Positions 42,846-52,207 of a stretch of DNA of 60,000 nucleotides are shown here, piece after piece. Position numbers and translations under genes: made by a program. The notes beneath the pieces are model-generated. The model worked only from the letters and a program-made list of their open reading frames with translations. It ran no database searches and was not told the origin of the DNA. Origin of the DNA: Takakia lepidozioides (Eukaryota; Streptophyta; Takakiopsida; Takakiales; Takakiaceae); assembly GCA_030704615.1 (NCBI GenBank), contig CM060733.1:498001-558000 (forward strand). Reading direction: 5' to 3'. How positions within the stretch are numbered: position 1 is the first letter of the stretch; each line of letters starts with the position of its first letter.

Positions 42846-43345
42846 TGGAAGGAGGAGCAGGAGGAAGCCTTTGAGGAACTCAAGGCTCGATTGACTTCTG
42901 CACCTATTTTGAGGCGGCCTATTCGGGGGCGGTCTTTCCAGCTACATACGGATTGGAGCAGTGCTCACATAGGTGGATGATGAGGGAAGAGAGTTCGTAG
43001 TGGCATATGCTAGCCACTCGAACAATGATGCCGAGGCGAAGTATAGTTCCTACGAAGGGGAGTGTCTAGTTGCAGTATGGGCAGTGACACATTTTAGATG
43101 CTACTCTATGACAATCTCTTCACCCTTGTCATGGATCACCAACCATTGAAGTGGTTGATGGAGTCCGACAAGCTTACAGGAAAGCTTGCACGGTGGGCAC
43201 TTATGCTTCAAGAGTACGACTTCTAGGTGGTGCATCGAGCCGGAATAGTCAACCGAGATGCGGATGGATTGAGTCGCAATCCATGCACAAGTGAGCTTGA
43301 TGATACAGAGCTCATTGGCATGGTGAGACGGACAAGGAGATGGTG
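42846..43345 (+). pseudogene. Gypsy RNase H
   Basis: EEAFEELKARLTSAPILRRP, FVVAYASHSNNDAEAKYSSY, DHQPLKWLMESDKLTGKLAR and HRAGIVNRDADGLSRNP are the standard RT-linked RNase H blocks. Stops and frame changes occur near 42978 and 43110 and at 43227. Confidence 0.85.
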
Positions 43346-43351
43346 CCAAGA

Positions 43352-44495
43352 TGGCACGCATCTGCCTTTTTGTACATTCTAGCAAGGGCACACACTCGTC
43401 TGCTACTCGATGCAAATTCCCAGCCGTACCCCACAGTGGAATATGCATAGGCACATGAGGAAGCAACTCAACCTTGTATGCCAATTGCTTGTCCTCATCA
43501 GGTGGTGGCCTATCATCTACATGGTTATTGCCCTCCAAGAGCTCACCACCCCAAGCCACCACACCTGAGAATACAGCCAATGTTGGCATCATGTTCCTAT
43601 GATCCACTGCTACATTCCCAATAAACCGCACTGGGAGCAGTGCACGTCGGTCGTCCCCTGACTGCCACTCCGGCCTATAGGATGCCGTTTCCTCCCAAAA
43701 GTCCAGAGTAAATCCCATTGGGTATAACACAACCCCACCAGCAAGCATTTCATAGGACATCGCATCCGTAACAATGGCTTTGGCTCTCATGACTGAGCCA
43801 TCCATAGGATGATCTGGCTATAGTCGAATGAAGAGCTCATGGCGTGTGATCCCTCGCGCCTTCTCTGAACCACCTAAAGACGTCTGAATCTGGAAAGGGC
43901 AAGGCTCCAAATCCGCCTCTGTAAGGCCCAAGCCTACAACTGCTGCTCTCCCCAACATCAATGGCTGTGCCCCCGAATCCAATAAGACTCGAAGTGGCCT
44001 ATACCTCCTCTTGGCTGGGCCACTCAACTGAAACACTCCATCCTGACTGTCCACCAGGACTACTCCAGGAGTCACCATGATGCGCTCAATGGCTAGCCTA
44101 GCTGACAACTCCTGCAACCGTGCAGCTGCCGCTTGCCATGGCGCAGGTGTGCCTGTCTTTACCCTTGAATCCAAGGCATCCATGCACTGTACCTTATCCG
44201 CTATCCCCGTAGATAGTGCCGATGCATCACCACTCTCATAGAGTCTAGCTGCTAGTTTGAACACAGCAGCTGGCCGAATCCCCGGCATTGCAATTGTCAT
44301 TGCAGAAAACAATGGAGCTTGGCAAACTGCCGTAGCCGCCCCCAATCAACAATATACCGGCTGCACCTTGCTTTGTAGCACCACCCACTGGCATTTCCCA
44401 AGCCACACTAACTCTCCCCAAAGACACTCGTGGCTCTATCTCTGACACACTTGAGCGAGTAGGTGCCATTGATGGCGTAGGTGGCACTGTCTCAG
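43352..44495 (-). pseudogene. Gypsy aspartic protease region (opposite strand)
   Basis: Minus strand: RVLLDSGAQPLMLGRAAV is a retropepsin active site (LLDSGA). Then SYEMLAGGVVLYPMGFTL, FWEETASYRPEWQSGDDR and ECVPLLECTKRQMRA follow. Upstream (44345 to 44495) lies a gag-like, Ser/Thr/Pro-rich piece. A stop separates two open frames near 43815. It meets the plus-strand RNase H end at ~43350, and its 5' side is cut by the CACTA terminus at 44496. Confidence 0.85.
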
Positions 44496-44840
44496 CACTA
44501 CTGCAAAAAGGGGGGGTTAGTGACGGCAGCCGCGCCCCCATGCCCCGCGCGGCGTTGAGCGTGCGACGCCAGGGCGTGGCACGACGGCGTCCCGGCGCTG
44601 CTTGTGACGCCGCCGCGTGGCAACCCAGCGCCCAGGTGTCGCCCCCCAGCGCCGGGATCATCCTTCGACGCAGGGACATGGCAAGGTGGCCTCAAGGGCA
44701 AGAGATAGCCATTTCTTGCCATGCCTGGCCGTCACAAAGGGGGGCGGCCCCACTTGCCACGCTCGGGCGTGACAAGGTGGTTTGAAGGGGGAAAATGCCT
44801 CTGCGACGGCCGGGCGTGGCAAGGGGGTATTGCATCTCCT
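44496..44840 (+). repeat. CACTA terminus with GC-rich subterminal repeats
   Basis: Begins CACTACTGCAAAAAGGGGGG, the CACTA(C) terminal signature. Subterminal copies of GTGGCA(C/A)G, GGGCGTG(G/A)CAAGG and CGACGGC in both orientations follow, typical of En/Spm elements. It sits at the 3' end of the minus-strand transposase. Confidence 0.8.
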
Positions 44841-46930
44841 CCTCTCGTTGTTGAACAAGGTTATTGTATCTTGCCTCCCACTCATGGATGGGGTGTTCTT
44901 CAGTATGAAGTCATTGCTCAATAACCAAGGTCGGCAATTTTTCCTTGTTCGATTTTTTGGGCAAAACGATGTCCTTGGTTCGTGCATCCTCCTCTTCCTT
45001 CCACATCCGAGGGGCTTCCTAATCCACCCTTGCCATGTACTCCATACAATAGAACATAGCTTCTTGCAATGTATACCCCTCCGCCATGCTACCCTCCGGG
45101 TGCGCCATTTGTCTTACAAATGCTTTCAAAGTCTTCATGAACGTTCAAGGAAGTACATCCACCGAGAATGAACGGGGCTAGCAATCGAAGCCTCTTCCAC
45201 TAAGTGCACTACCAAGTGCACTTGGATGTCAAAGAAGGAGGGAGGAAGGTTCATCTCCAACATACACATTACCTCCGCCGCCTCCTTCTTCATGCGTGGA
45301 AAATCCGCTTCCTCCAACTCTTTGGAGCAAATCCACCGAAACAAGCCTCTCAATCTGTAGATTGTCTCGCGGGCCTCGGGAGTCAATGTCCCACGTACTG
45401 CAATGGGCAAGATGTCTTGCAAAATATTGTGGTAGTCATGAGACTTCAAACCATGGACCTCGTCTTCGTTGAACTTCATACGGAGGGATGACCCATAACC
45501 AGTTGGTGTTCAGACAGCACCTATGGTGGCTATCACATTCTTGTATTCCTCCTTTGTCCATTGCCAAAGTGCGCGCCTATACTTCCACCGTACAATACCC
45601 TTTGGGTCCACACCATTTTGTTCGGCCCATAGATGGCGCATGCGACCCTGCTCCTCAAGCTCATTTCTAACACCGAGAGAATCTCCTTTTGCAGCCACTC
45701 CCTTCTTTGTCGGCATGCCATGAAGAACCCGAAAAAGGGACGAGCAGACATTCTTCTCAATATGCATGGGATCTAGAAGATGGCGAATCTTCAGGTCCTA
45801 CATATATCCCCACCCACAAATACTTACACAAATCCACCCACAAATACTTACACAAATTTTTTGACGTGAAAGTGACAATGCAACGCATACCAAATGTGCA
45901 ATATCACATGCATGCATAGGGATATTGACGGTGTTTTTGTGGAATACATACCGCCCAATATGGCAACTCGTAGAAGATTGAAAGTCACTTCATGCCGGGC
46001 ACGTCCACTTCACCGACCGTGCCCGCATGGGCCTCCTTCCATCGGTCTTCCCAAAACTGCCCGGATGGTGTCACGGGGGGGGGGGACGTACCTCCTCTTT
46101 GCCATCAAACAAGTGTTTCTCTCTTCTTCTCCATCGATGGCTCATAGGAAGAAACTTGCGGTAGTTGGGATACACCATCTTGCGAAGATGGCGAGGTCGC
46201 CTTGACAAGTAAATGTACGCGGGTTCTTCATGGGGAACATAATATTGAATAATCATGCATTGTCCAAAGCAATATGCCTCTCATCTGAAAAGATTGCATG
46301 AGTACTACTCTATAAACCCCAAACTTTGTGGAATATACTTGACATGCATTGACAAGATTAAAGAAGAAAATTTCCATGCGAGGGGGAATGGCGCTTATAC
46401 CTTGCGTGGTATTTTTTTCCCTTGAACATCATCCCGATATTGGTCTTCCTTGCACTTTGGGCACTTGGTGAGACGCAAATCCTCTCCGTAGTATAGATTT
46501 TATCACATGGACATGCATGAAAAAATTTATAGCCCATCCCCACGGAGTCCAACACTTTGCGCGCCTCTTTCCGCGACCGTGGCATCTTGGGTTTCAAGTG
46601 TGGAGCAAGGATATAGTCCGCAATAGTTCGCATTATGGCAGACATCCCAACATTACTTATGCCAAATCGAACTTGAAGATTGAGCAATAGTAAGATTGTT
46701 GAAAGTCGACTCACTTTCGCCCCTTCGTACAAGGGAGTTCTTGCCTCCCTCTCCATGTCATTTGAGGGGCCCATTTCAGGATCAGCGATTGGCCTGGTTT
46801 CTTCTCCATGGGTTGTATCAGCGCCTATATGATGCATTAAGAGATCCTCCATAGCTTGCACATCCTCCTGGTTAATTCCATCCTCACTGCTGCTATCAAT
46901 GTCACTGTCATCGTCATCATCGTTCGGTAC
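44841..46930 (-). pseudogene. CACTA (En/Spm) TNP2-type transposase, degenerate
   Basis: On minus: DDDDDSDIDSSSEDG near 46920; GAKVSRLSTILLLLNLQVRF and GMGYKFFHACPCDK (46861-46520); a frame-shifted zinc block LTKCPKCKEDQYRDDVQGKK; YRKFLPMSHRWRRREKHLFD (46190-46090); a splice near 45798; RHLLDPMHIEKNVCSSLF; then the DUF4218 part (GLKSHDYHNILQDILPIAVR, NLPPSFFDIQVHLVVHLVEE, RWMYFLER), and FMKTLKAFVRQMAHPEGSM after a 1-nt loss near 45136. Stops follow (TAG ~45020, TGA ~44920). Confidence 0.88.
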
Positions 46931-48051
46931 TTGATCGCCGGTGGGGGCGGCGTCTCACCCACGGCTCCCACCTAATGTACTTGGGTTGTTTTCGGATGGG
47001 GTCCCCCAAGAAAGCACCGGGAAGGGATGGACAAAGTCCTGATACAAACAAATGAACATACGGGCATATATTATAATGTGTCCTTGCAACCATACAACTT
47101 ATTATAAGCGAAATGCAAACAACAACCTTCGATGTGTGCTGTGCATGCATCAAATATGTAATTCAATAATTACATGTATAGGCGCAACGTCACACATGCA
47201 AAGTTTCAAACCCGAACAAAATCATTTGCCCCCCCCCAAGGACGCGTTCACCCTATCAACCAGTTTTTAATGTGAAAGAAATCCTCTCATGCCATTGCAC
47301 CCATCAAACGGATGTGGCTCAAGCTTCACTTTTTCCCACATGTGCTTAAATATGTGTACAACACATGTGCAAAGATCCAGCAAAAAAAAAAAAACATTTG
47401 CCTCCCCAACGACGCACTCACCCTTGAACCAATTTTGAATTAAATCGAATTTAAAAGAATTTAAAATAAATATTTGCATTTAGAAAATATATGATTGCGG
47501 TTTTGAGGGGCGTAATGATTTTATTTTTGGCTCTATTTTGTTTTGTGACATCGGGGTTTGCACCACTACATCCATGCAAAACTTGGAAAAAAAAAAATGG
47601 AAAAAAAATAAGTGTGTTTCTAGGGTCACTTTTGTATAACTCTCTATGAAGAGTGCATGAAGTTGAAAATAACTCAACTTTGGAGTACAAATGAGAGAAC
47701 AAAATATGGTTCTGGGTCCAAATGACTTTTGTTTACTCCCAAATTTTGCACACACATTGCATATGCCATCATTAAAGCATATGGCTTGAAAATGGAATAA
47801 AAAAAAAATCATGTGCAGGCGAAACGCAATTTTCCGTCTCTACGACACGTAGCTGCGTTCAACACTAGAATGACCTATTGAATGAACTTGGTTCAAGCTC
47901 ATATTTGGTCCACATGTGCATAAGTATGTTCAGATCACATATGCAAAGTTGTAACCCACATGAGCAACATTAAAAATATTTACATCAATCAATTATCGGA
48001 TGTATACAAAGTACATCATGAGAATATCTACAATGTCTCTCTACGCGATCC
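46931..48051. other. Gene-free stretch with repeats shared with the window end
   Basis: 47275-47430 and 47870-47960 share phrases with 59865-60000 (CGGATGTGG(C/T)T(C/G)AAGC, CACATGTGC(A/G)(A/T)A). No coding sequence recognised; T/A runs near 47590. Confidence 0.5.
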
Positions 48052-49564
48052 CTATCTCAAATGAACCCTATTTCTATCATACACATCCCACTCATGCTGT
48101 AACCGGAGGTCCCAATCATCCCGGGAGAACTCGTATGAGACAAATAGCTCGCTGTCAGCCCTAATAGTTCTACTAGCATATGTCATGACAAACATGTGCA
48201 TCCCCTCACAATATACCGATGTATTATAACAAAAGCTCTCATGCCCATCGCTTCACTCGTCCCATACTACATTGGTTCTCCTAGGATGACAAAAAGAACT
48301 GTTGATGAGCCCAACAACATTGCCGAAGATATCGGGGTCACCATCACAAAATCTGATCTCAATGGGAGACAACCCCCGTCTACGTACATCCTGTCCGTTG
48401 ACACACAATGTAGGGTAGGATGTATGGGGCTTCGAGGCGTAATGTACAGAACTCCCTGGAGGTGTAGTATGGACCGTAGTAGGGAAACAATTCCACCATG
48501 CTGTTTCTCCGAGGAGGAACCACAATATCATTGACCGTGAATAAACCCCGACCCATAGCAGGGTCAATAGCGGCTCTCACAACATACCGTCTACCCCAAT
48601 ACTCGAACTCCACATTATCTCGGATGGGGGTAGAAGGGTCGAGATGATTCCCCTAGCAACGAGGCTGGACGATCTTCAGTAACATAGTCCTATGCACTTC
48701 CCATCGGGGGCAAGAATCCGGCTCAGGCCGCCCAAGCCGAAGGGGATGAAACCTAGGGCGAAGCCGACCCCTCATTGGGGTTCGGGGGGCACATGCACGT
48801 GGAGGTGGAGGTGGTATTGCTGGTGGAGGAGATAAAAGTGGAGGTGGTTGAGGATGTAATGTCGGAGGCACAGCCGGGGGTACAATGTCCGGATCAGGCA
48901 AGGAAACAGACGAAAGGGGGGGGGGGGGGGGGGTGTGCCCACAATCGGCCTGCAAGCTGCTACTGCATGTACGGCGGGGGGAATCATCAAATAAGGACAC
49001 TGGATTAGGGGGACCGCCTGAGGAAACCGGAGGGGGGGGGGGGGGGTAGGTCTGCTCGCCGCCGGCCATAACGCTTGCGACACCTACAATACCCCTCGAC
49101 CCTACGCATCCCATCTGCGTGGTGCTGGGGGAACCAACTGGTCACATCGGGCACAGGTTCTGGCACAATTTCTGCAAGCAGACCAGCGCGAAATGCCTCC
49201 CGTGCAATGTGATTGCGAGCTTGGGCATCAAGTCGTGGCTGCAATATGCGTAGTATACGACGCATCAATACTTATATCGTAATTTGGTTTCATGTATGCT
49301 TATCAATCATACTATATTATTAGATATACCAAATGTACTATGAATGAAGGTTAATGAGAGGGGTGGGAAAAGACTCACTTTTGTCGCATCGGCAATCAAG
49401 TTCCTCACGTAATATTTTTCAACAATATGCGGTCGACACCTCGGTGGTTTGGTGCCACCCGGCGGTATCCGTGCCCCACATTTAGTGCACCAGGACAGTT
49501 GCAGGGTTGAGTGGACCAAAAACGGCAGATCCTGCTCCATGAAAGTCCATGACCCAAAAAACAA
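48052..49564 (-). pseudogene. SET-domain protein gene, disrupted
   Basis: SET domains methylate lysine. A first exon (49564-49381) has WCTKCGARIPPGG and ends at AAA|GTGAGT. A second, starting near 49241 after ATTGCAG, reads PRLDAQARNHIAREAFRAGL, then a long Pro-rich tract, then the SET blocks: AIDPAMGRGLF, MVELFPYYGPYYT, PDIFGNVVGLINSSF (the GN..R/G.iN.S motif) and ASRTIRADSELFVSYEFS (the E-L-x-x-x-Y motif). Lesions: a probable slip in the C-run at ~49035, TAG at ~48651, a frame change at ~48440, and a TGA at ~48248. The family assignment rests on motifs only. Confidence 0.65.
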
Positions 49565-50187
49565 AGTTGAGGATACTATCCCAAAATATTTTCTTAGTGA
49601 TAGATAATGGTATACTGAACATATTTAATAAAGAGTCCTACCCCAAATATTAAAGATATAATTCATTAAATATTTTAGTATATTATTTAGAGAAATTATG
49701 AAAAATTAAAAATTAGAGTTTACAAAAAAAAATTCAATATGACACCTAGCCATTGAAGATTATAGGTTTTTATACTTCTAGAAAACAAATGACACCCAAA
49801 ATCCCCAAAACAAGATGAGCTATGGATTTTTCAAAAAACGCCTATTTGTTTGACATATATTAGTCCATATGAGTCAAATGACAAATGATTTTGCAACTTC
49901 AAATCTATACCTATGATGTGGACCAAAATGGCTACCTTATGTCCAAATTTCAATGGAATTCACCAATGGCACATATGAGAACTTGAGTCCATTGTAATTC
50001 CATTCATTGCGGTAACAGTCCACAATGACGGTGTTCAAAAGTCCATAGCGGAGTCATTTCTTATCGGATTCATGATTGGAGAGTTTCCATTGGTGCCTAT
50101 TGAAGCTAGGAATCCAATGACATATATATTTGCTGGTTTTAATGAATTAATTCAATTTCAATTGATGACACCATCAATTGCAGTCAT
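49565..50187. other. AT-rich stretch without a gene
   Basis: No recognised feature. Confidence 0.5.
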
Positions 50188-50561
50188 CTAAAACTGTGCT
50201 GGTAACGTCCATTTTGGTCCAGTCAACCCTGCATTCACCGACCAACACTCAATCCTGTCGGGGGGGGGGTCCAAGGTGGACGTGCGTGGGCGTTGTGCCT
50301 CTGGACTAGGAGGGCTCTCACCACTGGGTGGTCCGTGAGGAGGCAACCCGCGGCGTGCCCGACTCGATCCCGGAGTGTCAACATCCTCCGCATCACCTGA
50401 AATTTGATCCCGGTCCCTTCTACGATTGTGTCCGCCAGCCTGTATTGGATCAAGTACAACGGTCGTTCCTGACCAGGAAACATTGTTGGAATTGGGCCCC
50501 ATTCGATATGTGGCACCGCCTGCCCATCCTCGAAGGAGACGGGTCGATGTTTCCTCACCAT
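50188..50561 (-). other. Pro/Arg-rich open frames, possible 5' exon of the SET gene
   Basis: Two overlapping minus frames (108 and 104 codons) with RRDRDQISGDAEDVDTPGSS and PPHGPPSGESPPSPEA. They lie upstream of the SET gene on the same strand, but the join is not evident. No family recognised. Confidence 0.25.
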
Positions 50562-50779
50562 CGCATCCTAATTAATCCACATACCACCCCCACTTTCATT
50601 TCTCAAAACCCGTTGGCAGAAAAAACCCTATGTCCATTTTCCACCCTACGACAGCAAGGGGTTGTTACGCCCTAACGCCGGGAGGCCGTAGCGACCCTTA
50701 CAAATTCAAACTCCAAAACCCAATATCAAAAAAATCATGTAAAGAAAAAAAAAATCCCAAAAAGACTAGTCCCACATTG

Positions 50780-50914
50780 CCCAAGGGCCTGAGCCTTTGC
50801 CTCAGCCTCAGGAATTTCAAAATTGATAAACAAAGGCGGAGCATCTCTCTGGTGAGAGAACCCAAGACAAGAAATCATTCCTCACGTTCTGTCTTCGGGT
50901 TGCCCACATCATGG
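50780..50914 (-). mobile_element. LINE fragment, copy 4
   Basis: On plus it parallels the reverse complement of 3360-3530: GGGCCTG(A/G)GC(C/T)TTT, CTCAGCCT, TTTCAAA(A/G)TTG(A/G)TAAAC, GGTGAGAGAACCC and CTGTCTTC(G/A)G(G/A)TTGCCCAC. It has an internal deletion. Confidence 0.65.
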
Positions 50915-51167
50915 AAAAATTTACTGAGACCCAGCGCTTTGCGCCAGGGTTGCACACGTCAGTGACGTCAGTGACGTTGACCTGACGCTGACGCGACCAA
51001 CGTCACGTCAATTTTGCCGGAAAATCAGTAAAACATGAGTTAGGTGAAAAATATGCCACGTAGGTGGACACGTTGTATTCCAAGCGACACCTTGGCAAGT
51101 GAATGAATTGTTTTATAAATTACTCCATCCGCCAATAGTTGAGGTCATTTTTAAATCATTATTGTTA

Positions 51168-51860
51168 AATTGGTGCGACCTCCAAATGGTGGTGGTCGCA
51201 GAATTTATCATATTTTTTAATAGTTGCGACCACCAGCAAAGGGGTTGTCGCAGCATTTTTTGTTTTTTAAAAATAGATGCGACCACCAGCAGGAGTGGTC
51301 GCATTTTTTTCTTTTCTTAAACAGTTGCGACCACCGCTACTGGTGGTCGCACAATTTTTATTTTATTTGTAATAGGTGCGACCACCATCAGGGGGGTGGT
51401 CGCAACATTTTTCTATTTTTTAATATCTGCGACCACCACCAGGGGGGGTGGTCGCAGATTTTTTTTAAATAAAATAAAAAATAAATAAAAAATCTCTGTG
51501 ACCACGAGCCTGGGGGTGGTCGCAGAAATTTTCTATTTGTTTAATAGATACGACCACCAGCAGGGGGGTGGTCGCAGAAATTTTCTGTTCTTTTAATAGG
51601 TGCGACCACCAGCAGGGGGGTGGTCGCAGAAATTTTCTGTTTTTTTAATAGATGCAACCACCAGCAGAGGGGGTGGTCGCAACAATTTATTTTTATTTTT
51701 ATTTTATTTTTTAAATAATCTTTGTGACCACGAGCATGGGAGTGGTCGCAGCATTTTTTTTTTTTTAATAGGTGTGACCACCAGCATGAGGGTGGTCGCA
51801 ACAGTTTTTTTTTTTAAAAAACATGCGACTTTCTCGTGTGACCTGGAGCGGTCGCAGCAT
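51168..51860 (+). repeat. Array of TGCGACCACC hairpins, left (about 13 units)
   Basis: Units of ~51 bp: a hairpin TGCGACCACC-AGCAGGGG-GGTGGTCGCA (10-bp arms) alternating with a T-rich spacer (ATTTTCTGTTTTTTTAATAG). Units start near 51174, 51226, 51278, 51326, 51377, 51428, 51496, 51549, 51600, 51653, 51722, 51773 and 51823. Confidence 0.92.
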
Positions 51861-52207
51861 TCGATCCTGTGACTTGGAGGCTGGAGGGTATTTAAGGTGG
51901 TCCCAATGCCCCTCACTTCTTTTGTGGCAAACACTTTTATGTCGAGTGAATGTTCTCTATTCGGTGAGCAAGAGTGTAAGCCCAAGAGGAGGGTGCGGAT
52001 TTTTTGCTGTTGTGGCTTCCACCAGAGCCACTGCAGCAAATTGTCGAAAAGCACAATACTACATGGTGCATTGATCCACTTGGATTGATGCCGTAGTGTT
52101 GGGCCATCGCATTCTGTTCTAACTTCTATTGCTCTTGACAAATCTACCAAGTACACTAGTGTTCTTCGTTCAACCTTAAGTCTGTGGTTAGGGTTTTGGG
52201 TGTGAGG

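Noticed and set aside
48885-48940. CRISPR-like or G-quadruplex locus in the G-runs
   Set aside because: These are homopolymer runs encoding the Pro-rich tract of the SET relic on the other strand; no repeat-spacer pattern.
50765-50920. Possible snRNA gene: AGTCCCACATTGCC resembles the plant snRNA upstream element TCCCACATCG
   Set aside because: The following sequence aligns with the reverse complement of the LINE copy at 3360-3530 and matches no snRNA I know.
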